Source of the DNA: Hemerocallis citrina
Taxonomy: Eukaryota; Streptophyta; Magnoliopsida; Asparagales; Asphodelaceae
DNA: 64,000 bases
Reading direction: 5' to 3'
Assembly (NCBI GenBank): GCA_017893485.1
Contig: JACEHZ010000211.1
Location: 930,001-994,000 of the forward strand
Below, piece by piece: positions 13,094-24,520 of the stretch. The translations under genes were made by a program, and so were the position numbers. Each line of letters opens with the position of its first letter. The stretch's first letter is position 1. The notes beneath the pieces were generated by a model that was not told the origin of the DNA, searched no databases, and worked only from the letters and a program-made list of their open reading frames with translations.

Positions 13094-13640
13094 GCTAATG
13101 TTTGGGTCCGAGATCGTGCAGCAGACCTCTGAAAAGATCGATTTGATCAGGAGGAGGTTAGCGGATGCTCAGAGTAGGCAGAAGAGTTATGCCGACAACC
13201 GGAGGAGGGACCTTGAGTTCGAGGAAGGTGACTTTGTCTTCCTGAAGGTATCACTGAGTAAAGGTGTGATTCGTTTTGGCAGAGGTAAGAAATTAGCCCC
13301 AAAGTTCATAGGCCCATATAGGATATTGAAGAGGATTGGAAAAACTGCTTACCGTTTAGAGTTACCGGAAGAGTTGCCTCAAGTGCACAATGTCTTCCAT
13401 GTGTCTATGTTGAGAGGTTACATTCCAGATCTAAGTGACCATTTGAACGAAGTGCCGGAGGGTTTGCAGCTAGATCCGAGCTACATTGAGCGCCCGGTTG
13501 AGATTGTGGATCATCCGGAGAAAGTCTTGAGGAACAAGACGATATCGATGGTCAAAGTAGTCTGGAGAAACCAGTTGGTTGAAGAGGCTACTTGAGAATC
13601 CGAGGAGCGGATGCTGAAGGATCATCCCGAGCTCTTCGTT
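13094..13640 (+). pseudogene. gypsy integrase C-terminal domain
   Basis: The frame reads MFGSEIVQQTSEKIDLIRRRL, then SYADNRRRDLEFEEGD, LAPKFIGPYRILKRIG and VHNVFHVSMLRGY. These are the conserved C-terminal motifs of Ty3/gypsy integrases. It ends with RNKTISMVKVVWRN then EEAT-stop. The TGA at 13593-13595 replaces the Trp of the family motif, and the conserved ending (ERMLKDHPELF) is still readable behind it. Confidence 0.9.
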
Positions 13641-13730
13641 TGATTATATTTTCTTTTCTTTCTTCTTTTATGATGTTTCTCACTCTTTAAGCGTAGTTCC
13701 GAGGACGGAAATATTCTAAGGAGTGAGTGT

Positions 13731-14187
13731 TGTAACATCCTGAATTTTCTTATAATTAAAATTTTCATTTAAATTCACGTGTCTTGCAACTGCAAATTAA
13801 TGTGTAATTCATGATTAAAGCTGCTGATATTAGAGTTGTATTTCATGTTGTAATTTATTTAACTTTCGCTGTGTAACTCTGTAATAAACATTGTTGTATA
13901 ATAAAAGAAAGAGTAATGCTACATCCACTACCAATTTCACTACATTTATCTTCACTACCTTAGGTGGCACATTCCAATAGGTAGGGGAAGATAGAGTAGG
14001 TGGGGGAACTCTCCAATAGGAATATGCCACCAAAGGTAGTGAAGAAAATGGTAGTAAAATTGGTAGGGGCTAAAGCATTACTCTAAAAGAAATGTTTTAA
14101 TTTCCTTATAAAATTGTACGAATTGAAGTAAAATTTTTTGTTGTGCTACGAATTACGAATTACATGTTAATAAAATTCGGGGTATTA
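13731..14187 (+). repeat. gypsy 3' LTR, internally shrunken
   Basis: It starts TGTAACATCCTGAATTTT right after the purine tract AAGGAGTGAGTGT and ends AATTCGGGGTATTA. Without the MITE it is only about 275 bp. Its two ends resemble the two ends of the 4 kb solo LTR at 9113, so most of the middle seems to be deleted. Confidence 0.7.
13911..14083. mobile_element. 173-bp MITE, copy 1 (Mutator-type)
   Basis: It is a near-complete foldback beginning GAGTAATGCTACATCCACTA and ending with the inverted form (TAAAGCATTACTC). It is flanked by perfect 9-bp duplications TAAAAGAAA at 13902-13910 and 14084-14092, the size typical of Mutator-like transposition. A second copy of the same length is at 44917-45089. 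Confidence 0.92.
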
Positions 14188-14356
14188 GGAGATGCTCTCA
14201 GTCCAACATTGCTGTACAAGTCCTGTAAATATGCCATTATAGCAAGTATGAGTAGTGGGTTGTTAACAGAACCAAATATACATTATTCGGACTATCAAAT
14301 TTTTACTTATCAAATGATTCTCCGTGAAAGTAAGGCTTTCCTAAAACTATGCCTAT
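14188..14356. other. Unassigned intergenic sequence
   Basis: Between the gypsy LTR and the outer MULE. No domain or repeat was recognised. Confidence 0.4.
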
Positions 14357-14716
14357 TATTCAAAAAGATTAAAACACCCATAAGCTATAGGTTCAACACA
14401 ATTAATCCCCTCAAATTTTTTTATCAACGTTATACACCCCCCTAAATTATCTGAAGGGGCATGGAGTTAGTCTTCATTAGTTGACTTGGACAGAACGCGG
14501 AAAAATTACCTGGATTGACGAAAATACACTTGTCAAAAAATTTCCTCTATATCTCATCTTCTTCATAATCTTCTTCATCATCATCATCTTGTTGTCATCG
14601 TCGCTATCCGCCCAGTCCCCCGCCTTACCCACTCCCATTCCTACCCCCACCCCCAAATATTTTATCCTGTTGCAGGCTCCTCACCCTGATGCATTGCAAT
14701 CACTTATCCCCTATTC

Positions 14717-14931
14717 CAGGGGCGAAGCCAGAACAGTTTTTCAGGGGGGCCAAAAAAAAATTCTATGACTATATAAATATATTGGTGTTTTTTCATAATT
14801 TTTAGGGGGCCAAACAATAAAATTTAATAGATTTAAAGGTGGTTTTTTTAAAAATTCAAAATTTTTAAGGGGTTTTCTAAAATTTTGGGGTGGGCCGGGC
14901 CACCCCGGGCCCCAACATAGCTCCGCCCCTG
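14717..14931. mobile_element. hAT-type MITE, 215 bp
   Basis: Ends are CAGGGGCGAAGCC and GCTCCGCCCCTG, which are inverted. The 8-bp target duplication CCCTATTC (14709-14716 and 14932-14939) is perfect. Eight-base duplications and this terminal sequence are typical of plant hAT MITEs. Confidence 0.9.
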
Positions 14932-15224
14932 CCCTATTCATCTTCAGCATCAGCTTCGTTATGGCCGAAGCATGAAGTTCATACTACTATATAGTGTTCA
15001 AGCATAACCGTGTTTGCTCATGAAAAAGCATACTTCCTTCATTTACAAAGAGATTTCACATACGCATTAGCTTATTCTCAATTGATTATGCTCCCTCTCC
15101 TAAGAGCATCTACCATCATTGATGTAAAATTTTGCATATTTAGCATTTGGCAAATAGTTTACGACGTCGAGTGATGCAGTCGTTTTGAGCCAAATTTGGA
15201 AGAGTGTAAATAATTTAGAAATAA

Positions 15225-15636
15225 GATGGAAGAATATCTTCCGTCCAACCTTTTATTTATTTTTTCAACAAAAAAATTGCAATTCGGAAGATCTTCTTCC
15301 GTTTGATGATTTTTTTTTAAAGCTACTTTTTTGGCCAGATGGAAGATCTTCTTCCGTCCGAGCATTTTTTGTCCTTTTTTTACTTTTTAATTATTTAAAT
15401 GGAATTTCGTAATTTTTGGAATAGCAATTTAGTGAATTTTTTTTTTTTTTTTTTTTTTGGAAAAGTTGCCAAGCTTTTTTTTAAAAGTTTATTTAAATTG
15501 CATTTTCGAAAATTTCTGAATGGCATTTTAGTAATTTTTGGAAATTGTTCAAAAAAAAATTGGCCGACGGAAGATCATCTTCCGTCTGTCCATATTAAAT
15601 ATTTTTTAATCAGACGAAAGATCTTCTTCCATCTTC
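15225..15636. repeat. Five dispersed palindromic GGAAGATCTTCTTCC words
   Basis: Variants occur near 15227, 15286, 15340, 15568 and 15614, each flanked by CCGTC or GACGG. Each is a near-perfect palindrome centred on AGATCT. The spacing is irregular, 40-230 bases. Confidence 0.8.
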
Positions 15637-15673
15637 TATATTTAGCAAAGTCTCAAAGCCGATGCTATATTTA

Positions 15674-16170
15674 GGAATTTTTTTCAAAGTGACCCACCTT
15701 TTGAAAATATTTACCAAACTAACCTGCTTTCGAACTATTTACCAAAACGACATACTCGCTAACTCAAATAGCGAGCTTGATCAAACGATCCTCGCTATCT
15801 GAGATAGAAAGTGTATGATTATTGCTTTCAGCTTAACTTGGCAAGAAAAAAAACCATGTGAAGACTCTTTGTCTCAAACAGCGAGTGTGTTTGCTCGCTG
15901 TTTGAGACAGTGAGTATCGTTTGGGGATTTTTTTAATACCAAACTCGCTATCTCATTCTACTCTTCATTTCTCTCTCACTCTCTCTCTATCCACTCTACC
16001 AACTCCGAAACCAAAAACCCTAGCTCCCAAATTTGACTCCTCCCCCAAAAAATTCCTCTAAAATCTCTTTTGATCCACCTCATCCCTCATAACCTCTATA
16101 ATCACACTCAAAAAGTCCTAAACCCATCATCCAAGATACCAAATTCTGTTCAATTCGGAAAAGTTTAAAG
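15674..16170. repeat. Left TIR of the PMD-carrying MULE
   Basis: Inverted copy of about 37590-38104. The order is an outer AT-rich module, the palindromic word module (15755-15955) and a transcribed-leader-like module with CTCTCTCT and CCCTAGCTCCCAAATTTGAC. Confidence 0.8.
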
Positions 16171-16339
16171 AGGTCATATTCATGCTCATTATTGCTTAAT
16201 CTTCCCGATCATTGATTTAAATGTATGCTTTGTATAATCTTTTATCGTGTACACTTGGGTAGGTTTTGTTTGTGATTAGATAATGACTCTCAATTTTGTA
16301 TAAATATGTATATGTATGGATTACGATATTCCTATTTAG

Positions 16340-16471
16340 TTTTATTTTGGCGGTGAAATTATTCGTGACGCAAAGCTAGGTTGTTGTTATAGTGTCGTTG
16401 ATCCTGAAATAATTTGGGTACCTCGTACAATTACAATGGCAGGACAAGTCGATAAAATTTATGAGGTTACT
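16340..16471 (+). pseudogene. MULE transposase N-terminal fragment, 5' half
   Basis: After an acceptor-like TTTAG at 16335-16339 the frame reads FYFGGEIIRDAKLGCCYSVV and runs open to the retrotransposon boundary. This resembles the N-terminal region of plant MURA-type transposases, which often start with a YxGG segment. The frame resumes without loss at 32485 after the 16 kb insertion and its TTACT duplication. Confidence 0.6.
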
Positions 16472-17261
16472 TGTAGTAACCCGTATTTTTAAATACCATT
16501 TTTGAGATTAGAAAATGAATTAAAATAATTTTCTGGAGATTTAATAAATATTTTTCTGAAGATTTATCATTTTACACGTGCAATACACGTGCAAATATTT
16601 TTGGTGTAAATATCCAATTTTATATTTTTAATAAATTCTCCTACTTATAATAGAGTATATTCTAAATTTTTGGATTTTTCTGAATAAAGAAACTATTTTA
16701 TAAATACCTCGAAAGAGAGGGGCCTTTATGTAAAAAGCCGTTTGGATCTCAAATAAATAAAAAAAATTATTTTTTACTGATTTTTGGGCTTTCCATGGTC
16801 ATCATTGAAATTAAAATATATTTAAATTTTATTTAGAGTTGATTTGGTAAAGATTTAAACAAATATGTTGTTTTTGCAAATATGGAATTTATATTGGATC
16901 TTGTGCAAATATTTTCCTGGAAAGTAAAAGTTAGATATTTTAATTGAAAAATATCATATGTATTATTAGATATTATTTCTGAATTTTCTGGATTTTTACG
17001 AATATTTTATGATGTATTTGCAAATATTACAGAAAGAAGGATTTTTGTGCAAAATTGCCACCCTGAGTGCAAATCCAAATTTTCCTTATTGCTGGGCTGT
17101 GCTGGATTTCTGGACAACTCAGTGGTAAAAGGATTTGATTTGGTTTTAATTTATTTAACTTATTTTAACTACTTTATAAAGAAAGGTTTATATATGTAAA
17201 GTAATTTGTTAAAGGATGAATTTGCAAATGTGTTTCAAAACCCTAATTCTTCTATCCCGGG

Positions 17262-17270
17262 TATTTAAAA
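17262..17270 (+). promoter_or_regulatory. Candidate TATA box, gag-only element LTR
   Basis: TATTTAAAA in GGGTATTTAAAAGGTGG, followed about 30 bases on by CTTCATTCGCTGC. The same string is at 29703-29711 in the 3' LTR. Confidence 0.55.
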
Positions 17271-18239
17271 GGTGGAGTGCAGCCTTCATTCGCTGCACAA
17301 CACAAGGTTTATTATTTTCATTTTTCTTGGAGATTGAAAGGGAAGATCTTGGATTTTGCATAGAAGGGTTTTGCTTATTCGATTGGATTTCATCATTTGA
17401 GGTGAGTGACTTGTTTGTTTTCTTTTGATTTGTGTATATTGTATGCAAATGATATGAATATTTTGATTGATCTTGGATGTTGAATTTCATCTATTAGAAA
17501 GCATGCTAGGGTTTGGTATGGATATGTATGTTGGATGGATGAAAAATTGGATCTTTGAGAAGAACCCTATTTGTTGTGAGTAGAATTTGTCTGTGGATGA
17601 TTTTAGAATGTTGGAGAACCTAATTGTCACGCCCCGCTTCCCACTATACAGAAATACAGGCACGCAACTGAGGCCCAGCGAATGATATACATCATCCATA
17701 AGTTGTACAATTATAAGCTCAACAAGATCTTTATAACACATTCACGCAGGCAAATATAATAATCACATGAGCTGAAAATAGAATAACCATCATTTGGATA
17801 ATACATCAATATCGGGTCAAGATGCCCGGGAGTACAAGGTGCCAGAATTAAAATAATATGATAAGTAGTTCACTATGTAGATAAAATAGCGTCTCAAAGA
17901 AAAACAACATGAAGTAGTAAGGAAGTAGCAACGATCGTCTAAAGAGTCTGCTCGTCGGGTCCATCAGTACCTGTATAATTATTAACTCAAAGAAAAATAG
18001 AAAAGTTCTCGTTAGAGCAAGTTTCGGGCAGCAAGTAGCAACAAGCAGTAAAATGGGTAATATAACAAGATATAATATGGAAGAAACAAGAAGTAGAAGT
18101 ACAAATACAATATGGAAGTAAGCAAGGAACTGGGACAATATGATCAAGTAATAACTGTAACTAGTGTATTCTAGACTTTAAGGTATAAGCAATTGATAAC
18201 CTAGGCTCAGTTAATTGATAATCATATAATCAAGGATCG

Positions 18240-18395
18240 AGAGTCATGTAATTAAGAGTCATGTAATCAAGAATCATGTAATCAAGAACCAAGAGTCATG
18301 TAATCAAGAATCATGTAATCAAGAGTCTTGTAATCAAGAGTCATGTAATCAAGAGTCGTGTAACAAAGAGTCATGTAATCAAGAATCATGCTTAG
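18240..18395. repeat. 15-bp minisatellite (AAGAGTCATGTAATC)
   Basis: About ten imperfect units, with further scattered units at 18550-18630. It lies inside the minus-strand solo LTR. Confidence 0.9.
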
Positions 18396-20475
18396 TGAAG
18401 ATCTCAAGTTTATCTGTTTTATTAACTTATCTAATGCACGCAATCCTGTGTCCCATACCACAAGTTCGGTGCATATCAATCATGTGACATTTAGACTTAA
18501 GTAGTGAATTCTGTAGGATTATGTACTCGGGTCTTCCGGTGATAATATCAAGACATGTAATCATGAATCATGTAATCGAGAATTATGTAATCAAGAATTG
18601 TGTAACCAGGAATCAAGAATCAAGAATCACTATTTCGGGAAACACAGGTCCCCTTCCGAGTATACTCCCCTATATTGTCCACTATTAAGCCGTACCCTTA
18701 TAACTCCGGCTTGTTATTCTTTTATAATTAATTATGAACATACAGTTGGTACGACTAGTGGAACGGTGTAATCAAATAGTTTAGTCAAGAAAAATATCAA
18801 GGACAATAATCATGGACATGAGACGTAAAACGAGTACATGTATCGAGAGTAGTTATTATAGAATTATCAAGTGGTATAAAATACATTCATCAACCTATTA
18901 TATCTATACAAGTTATTATTATAAGAACAATAATACATTTAGTTCATTAAATATGAAAAATAACTGGTTTATATGCAAAAATGTATGATGAATTTTTAGA
19001 CAACTTGACATATCTGCATTCAAATTCACTTTCCCGTTGTTACAGAAAAGCAAATCCGATTCTGTCAAAGATTCTAGAAAGTAGACTCTTTTCCGGTTCC
19101 AACGCATATTCACACGATACATTCTAAAGACAGCAGCTATGCGTACAAATTTATTCTTCGCTGGTTTTGATGTTTCGTGCGCATTCTGGAAATTCGGAGT
19201 CACAATACTAAAGCTGCGATATCTCACAATCAATACATCGGATTGAGAAACTGTAGGATGTTTCGGGATACCTAGACTCGAAGGGCTACGATTTTCATGT
19301 AGAAATTTTTTTGATCCAGTGTCGAGAACATGGTCAAATTCTCAGTACGAGATGCCGGTTAGTAATCCCGTGCAGGTTCAGAAATTCACAATATGACAGT
19401 ACTAAAATCGCGATATCTCACAATCTATACATCCGATTGAGAAATCGTCAGATGTTTTGGATTCGGGACTCGATGGGCTACGATTTCCACGTAGAAAATC
19501 TTCAATCCAGTATCGGAAACATGATTGAATTCTTAGTGCAAGGTCAAGAAATTTTAGAGATAGTAAGGTTGAATATTCGATATTCGATAACACGATTCGA
19601 AATGTGTTAACGGTTCACTCTTGAGTTGATATAGCATGGAACCAGTGACTAGAATGGAGTTTGACAATAAAATATGATGATAACTGGACTACTTGCCACG
19701 AGTCAAAGAAAAATGCTTGTACAAGAACAAAAATAGTGTACAAGGTACTTGCCTTATAACGTGACGATTTTGGTGGTGGTATTAACCACGGAAAGAAGAA
19801 GCGTCGTCGGCAATGGACGGCGGCACAATGGTGGTAAGAATAGCGGCAAGACGGTAGCTAGCGAGCAACGGTAGGAACGGTGAGCGACGACAACAACAAG
19901 GTGGCGCGGCGTCGGGTTGTTTTTCGGGGTTCACGGGATCGTAGAAGCGGAGTCGTTGGCTCGAAGGTAGAAGGTAAAGTAGAGCTCGGGTGTTGCTTGA
20001 GCTCTCAGGTGTGAAGAAGGCAAAGAAAGAGAAGAAGGGAAAATGAAGAATGGGATGTAGATAAGAGAAGAGAAAGAGGTGGGAGGTTCTGCATGTGTGT
20101 GTGTGTGTGTATATAGAAAAAAAGAGGTGCATGGGGTGTAGAAAAATTAAAGTGCATGGGGTGTAGAAAAATCAAACATGTGTGTGGAAAAAAATGAGAA
20201 GTTAGGTGTAGAAGGAGAAAATGAGGGGTTAGTGGGGATTAGGTTAGAAAATAGGAGTAAGGAGGAGAAGTCAGGAGTAGGAGTTAGGCGTAGAATTAGG
20301 CAGGATTAGGATTAGGATTAGGATTAATCAGGGTTTAAAATTTGTATTTAAACTCCGATCGAAAAAATCACAAAATTATAGAATTGATCAGAAAAATATT
20401 CTGGCTTTAGATAAAGAGTCCAAAGAGAAAAATAAAACTGATCTGAAAATTGAAGTACAAAAATTCACGTAATAA

Positions 20476-23400
20476 CTCAGATGTTTTGTCAGTTCAATTT
20501 TTCATCGATTTTGCTATTTTTTAGCAATTCACTAATGCAGCAAATCATTTAAATTACTATTGTTATCTTGCCATTGTCTGTAAAGTGGTCCTGTAGGATT
20601 GACAACTGTAGGGCGATTCAAAAGGCGATTCAAAATTCGAGTCCTCTTCCAGCTCCCCTCCGTTTCCCTCCTCAGATCCGGCTCCTCCTCTCTCCTATCC
20701 CTCTCCTCCCGTTCATTAAATCCTCTCCCCTCTTCCAGATCTACAAACCCTTTTCATCTTCCCCCTCCTCAACCCCTTTCAGTCTCCGATGTCTCTCCTC
20801 TCTCGTTGGGTGCCAGTTGTATCCGCCCCTCCGATACTCCAGGCGATCTAGGCGAGCGTTTTGCCTCCTTTTTCTGGCTCCTCCAGCTGTGATTCGGCGG
20901 CTCCTCTTTTGCCTCCTTCTACAGATCTGTGGGCCTTCCCCCGTTTCCTTCGGCCACTTCATTGATCAGTTCTCCAGCATTTGGGTGTTCAGTTACTCAG
21001 AGCACTAGAGCGTCCTTCACTCGCTTCTCGCTTCCAAGTTCTGGGCTTCACCGGTTCAGTTGCAGCAGTCTCTCCCTCTCTCGGAGTCTGGCTTCGTACC
21101 TTCCTCTACTAGCTCTATGAGTATTTTTTAGTCTATTTTCCGTTACTATTTAGTTCTTGTATTTTCAGGTTTCTCTTCGTTTCGCTTTTGCTTGAGAGTG
21201 TTTTGTACACTTTCCTCTGTCCCCCCTTTTGTTTCTTGTATCTCTGGTTCGGCGGTGCTCGTTCCCGCGCTCCTCTAGAACTATCTGGTGAGCTGCGTAG
21301 ACTTTCCGCCTCAATTTATTATTTCGGTCGATTATTCTTATTATTTCTATCATCCCTCTCTTACAAATTCTGTTTTTAGTTATTTTGGCAACATAGTTTT
21401 TTACTTATCTATCTGTATCTTATTATCTACTCTCTCTGAACTCCTATTAGTTCTGTATCTTTGTGGTTTGGATCTTTTCGATCCTCCGTTTTAGTGCATT
21501 TCGGTTGGTCTATTGCATTGATTTCATCGGTATTTTGGTGCTGGATCTGTAGTGATCCGTTTGCCTGGCTAATTTAGCCACCTATGCAGTGACTGATCCT
21601 CTCTTTATCAGTTTCCACTGCCTTTCTCTTGGTTTTGAGCCATGCTCTCGTTGTGCCCATCTCGGGTCGAGGTTGATAAAAAATATAGGCCCGTTTATCT
21701 GGGTCACTCTCTTTGCTCTCCTACTTTCTCTTTGGACCATTAGTCCTGTTGCCCCGCCCCGTTCCTGGTTTGTTTCAGGTGCCTTCTTCCTGGGCATTTT
21801 CAACGAGAGTGCGTGAACAAAATGAAGTGTTTCTTTTGTGACAAGCATGGTCACTCTCGCAGGCGATGTTTTTCCCTTCAAAAACTTCTTGGTTTACCCA
21901 GAGGCAAACCATTACCGGCCAAGCTTCTCTTATATCTTAACTATCCTCTCTTAAAAGGCAAGCTTATTGCATGTGCGGAGAGGAACTTTAGTTTTGAGTC
22001 TAAACAGATTTTGGTCCCCACTGCAGAAGTTCCTTATCCTGATTCGAACCCTCTCTATGATCTCACAGATTGTGATGCATCTTCTGGCTCTCTTCAGATT
22101 CCCAATATTGCTAGTATGTTTAAGGATCGTAAGGTTCATTCGAATCTTGTTTCCTTCCCTGGGTTGGGTTCTTATCAGACTCGTCCCCAATCAAAAGTTG
22201 TGGGGCCTACGCTGCTTACGAGTCTGGATAAGGATCATGTTTTGGCTAGAACTTTTCCGGCTAAACGTCTCTCCCTTCTTATTTGTCCCCTCTTTAAGAG
22301 CATGCTTTATACATGCTTCGCGAGGAAGAGTAGTCGTGAGCCGGGAAAGGAGTTGGGCTCCTCTGCAGTGGTGCCTATTCCACCTATTAACCCCACTCCT
22401 TCTTTCGTTGCTCATGATGCTTTACTTGCGTCTTGTCAGTATCCTAATTTTGCGCCCCTGCTTAAGGATCGCTCGGAGTTCTCGATACTTGTTTCCCTTC
22501 CTCGGTCAGGCTGTTTTCAGCATCGTCCCAATGTTAGTGCTGTGAGGCCTTCGTTGAATTTGAGTCGAGATAAGAAGATTGATTTATGCTCTACTTTTTG
22601 GTCTGGCCATTCTTGGTTTCGTAGTTCGATTGGGATCGTGCACCAATCGACTCGTGAAGTTTCCTTCCCTTATCGTCATTCTTTTCGAACTAATTTCAGA
22701 ACTATATTTTCGCCAGTTTCGCCCAGTCTCCTTTCCCCCTCTAATAGTCTTAACAAAGTCGACACCACCGGGCCTGTCCATGGTAGGACCTCGCTCCCGC
22801 TGGTGGAAGTCGATCCTCCCCCCGCTAAGAAAAATTACAAGAAGAAACTTTATTCTAACTTGCCTACTCGCGTTAGTGCGCGTTTATTAGCTAAAAAAGT
22901 ATCCTCAGTGTATGCGCTTCCTCATGCGCGCATCTGAGTTGTAGCTTTTTTCTTTCACCTTGGATTTGGCAATCTGGTTTGTCGTTGCAGGTTGTGCCTT
23001 GGGCAGTTGTGTGAGACTGTTTGGTCTCCCGCATTTTTGGATCACCTTTTGGCTGTCCTCCTCAATTTTCGCTCCCGTCATCAAGCTTAGTGGTGGCCCT
23101 AGTTTCTTGTTCGATAGCGATGCCTTGAGTCCTGTGTTTGATAGCCTTTGTGGGCGTAGGTACTCCGATTTGGTGCGACAGGACGCTTTCCTTACTTATT
23201 GCGTCGTTATTCTTGGGGTCTCTCGAGTGAGTCGGTCTGGCTTTGGTCCTCATGGCTCGCTTTTCTGGGCCATTTGCTCCGCTCTCAAGTTTTGGCGTGG
23301 CGCGTCTTGCTGGGGCTCCACCCTCTGTTTTGCTGATCTTGAGTCTGTCTATGTTATTCTTAGTTGCTCGCTTTATTGTATTTCTTAATTGCTCGCTTAT

Positions 23401-23513
23401 TTCTGTTTTACATCTTGTAAAACCATTGACTATTTGTATTGATTTTTAACTGCTTTATTGATTAATATATTTTTTGATGGCTGGAGCCGTTTGGCTCTAT
23501 CCGATTCATCAAA
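20476..23513 (+). mobile_element. LINE-like retroposon with ORF1 only, copy 1
   Basis: A perfect 15-bp target duplication AAATTCACGTAATAA lies at 20461-20475 and 23514-23528. The 3' end runs into a short A tract after a stem-loop, and the 5' region is GC-rich with long pyrimidine stretches. These are non-LTR retrotransposon traits. It is 3038 bp and has one long ORF with two zinc knuckles, but no endonuclease or RT anywhere. A second copy starts near 62441. Both share GCGATTCAAAAGGCGATTC near the 5' end. Confidence 0.8.
21744..22937 (+). CDS. ORF1-like zinc-knuckle protein of the LINE-like retroposon
   Basis: An open frame of 398 codons follows a TAG at 21741-21743. No convincing ATG precedes the first knuckle; the first ATG is at 21822. 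Two CCHC knuckles stand in tandem: CFRCLLPGHFQREC then CFFCDKHGHSRRRC. This spacing is typical of plant LINE ORF1 (gag-like, RNA-binding) proteins. The sequence LLGLPRGKPLPAKLL after them is shared with the copy near 63950. The remaining 330 residues are Ser/Pro/Leu-rich with a basic end (KKNYKKKLYSNLPTRVSARL), and I recognise no domain in them. The true N-terminus is probably lost behind the stop. Confidence 0.7.
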   Translation, partial: SCCPAPFLVCFRCLLPGHFQRECVNKMKCFFCDKHGHSRRRCFSLQKLLGLPRGKPLPAKLLLYLNYPLLKGKLIACAERNFSFESKQILVPTAEVPYPDSNPLYDLTDCDASSGSLQIPNIASMFKDRKVHSNLVSFPGLGSYQTRPQSKVVGPTLLTSLDKDHVLARTFPAKRLSLLICPLFKSMLYTCFARKSSREPGKELGSSAVVPIPPINPTPSFVAHDALLASCQYPNFAPLLKDRSEFSILVSLPRSGCFQHRPNVSAVRPSLNLSRDKKIDLCSTFWSGHSWFRSSIGIVHQSTREVSFPYRHSFRTNFRTIFSPVSPSLLSPSNSLNKVDTTGPVHGRTSLPLVEVDPPPAKKNYKKKLYSNLPTRVSARLLAKKVSSVYALPHARI

Positions 23514-23516
23514 AAA
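23470..23516 (+). other. 3'-terminal stem-loop of the LINE-like retroposon
   Basis: TTTTTTGATG (23470-23479) pairs with CATCAAAAAA (23507-23516), and GAGCC pairs with GGCTC in the loop. It is the last structure before the target duplication and may be the RT recognition element. Its last three A bases overlap the duplication. Confidence 0.75.
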
Positions 23517-24149
23517 TTCACGTAATAAAATACGTACAACTGGAATAGGGAGTTACACTAATATAAATTGTGAGTAGGCTAATAATGTTGGATTATTGCT
23601 ATTTTGATTGGACATGATGAATGTTATGCATTAACTAATTAAAGATGAGATTTTTGGGACTATTGGTGAGTTGGATGAAAACAACTTGGCCATGTTGATG
23701 ATAAACTGGGTTTGTTTATGAATCAACTATAGAGAATAGTTGAGATTGATTTGAGAAATTTTGAGAATGAGTAATGGTTTAGAGGACCATGTTTTGAGGA
23801 TTTGAGTTATGATGATTAAATTTGGGGATTTGTGATTTTGTGAAAGATGTTGTTCAAATTTGGATTTCTCAAATGCTAAGTTTAAATCTATATATTTTGG
23901 TATTGATATGGTTTTGGAATATAAAACAAAGTTATTTTGATGTATGGTTGATTCTTAAAAACTCTAATTTTAAAGAAATTCATCAAAAAGCTATTTTATA
24001 AATTCAAGCGGTTTTGATTGGTTTAAATGGATCTTTGCATATCCCATAAGTCGTATTTGATCATATGAGAAATATACTTGTTACATAATTCATTTTCATA
24101 AAGTAAAACTCTATATCGGTTGAATTGTGCACAACCAAAAGTAGGCAGT

Positions 24150-24520
24150 TTGTAGGTCGACAGTCGACTGGTATGATTTCTCAGTCGACCGACACGGCCC
24201 GGCTGCTATGTTCTCTAGTTTTTCTTGAAATTTCGTCTGGACAGTCGATTGGGGACCTTAACAGTCGACTGGTTCTACTTAGAATTATTTTCTCAAAGTT
24301 ATTATATTATTTACTCTGGACGGTCGACCTATACCCTTTACAGTCGACTGCTACTACTTAGAATATATTTCCTTAAAAATGTTGGATTTTTCTCTGGACA
24401 GTCGACTGGTGACTTTTACAGTCGACCGTCAATACTTAGAATTTATTTTCTTAAAGATGTTGGTTTTTCACTCTGGACAGTCGACTGATGACATTTTACA
24501 GTCGACTGATACTGATGCTT
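24150..24520 (+). repeat. ~80-bp tandem repeats with paired CAGTCGACTG words
   Basis: About four units, each holding TCTGGACAGTCGACTG, a second CAGTCGACTG 15-20 bases on, then TACTTAGAATtTATTTTCTT. The perfect palindrome is seen for example at 24161-24170. It is repeated in the 3' LTR at 30690-31050. Confidence 0.88.

Larger units (their letters stand above)
17625..23557 (-). mobile_element. Minus-strand solo LTR, about 2.9 kb without its own insert
   Basis: It begins TGTCACGCCCCGCTTCCC and ends GGGAGTTACA; read on the minus strand it ends GGGGCGTGACA, the usual gypsy LTR 3' end. CTAAT flanks it at 17620-17624 and 23558-23562. The sister LTR near 30060 shows the empty site with a single CTAAT. 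There is no internal domain or primer site. It contains a 15-bp minisatellite, a ~194-bp direct repeat (about 19215-19560) and the LINE-like insertion at 20476. Confidence 0.92.

Noticed and set aside
18282..18479. Asp-Tyr-Met-Thr-Leu repeat protein
   Set aside because: Reverse translation of the 15-bp minisatellite; the period is a multiple of three, so the frame stays open.
20288..20335. ATTAGG repeats resembling a telomere
   Set aside because: Only about four units, and most plants use TTTAGGG. It lies inside an LTR.
20568..21494. Several overlapping Ser/Leu/Pro-rich ORFs
   Set aside because: All frames are open because the LINE-like 5' region is pyrimidine-rich. No motif was seen and the frames are not supported by copy 2.
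22584..23253. Minus-strand ORFs opposite the ORF1-like gene
   Set aside because: Antisense shadows of the zinc-knuckle ORF and its 3' region.
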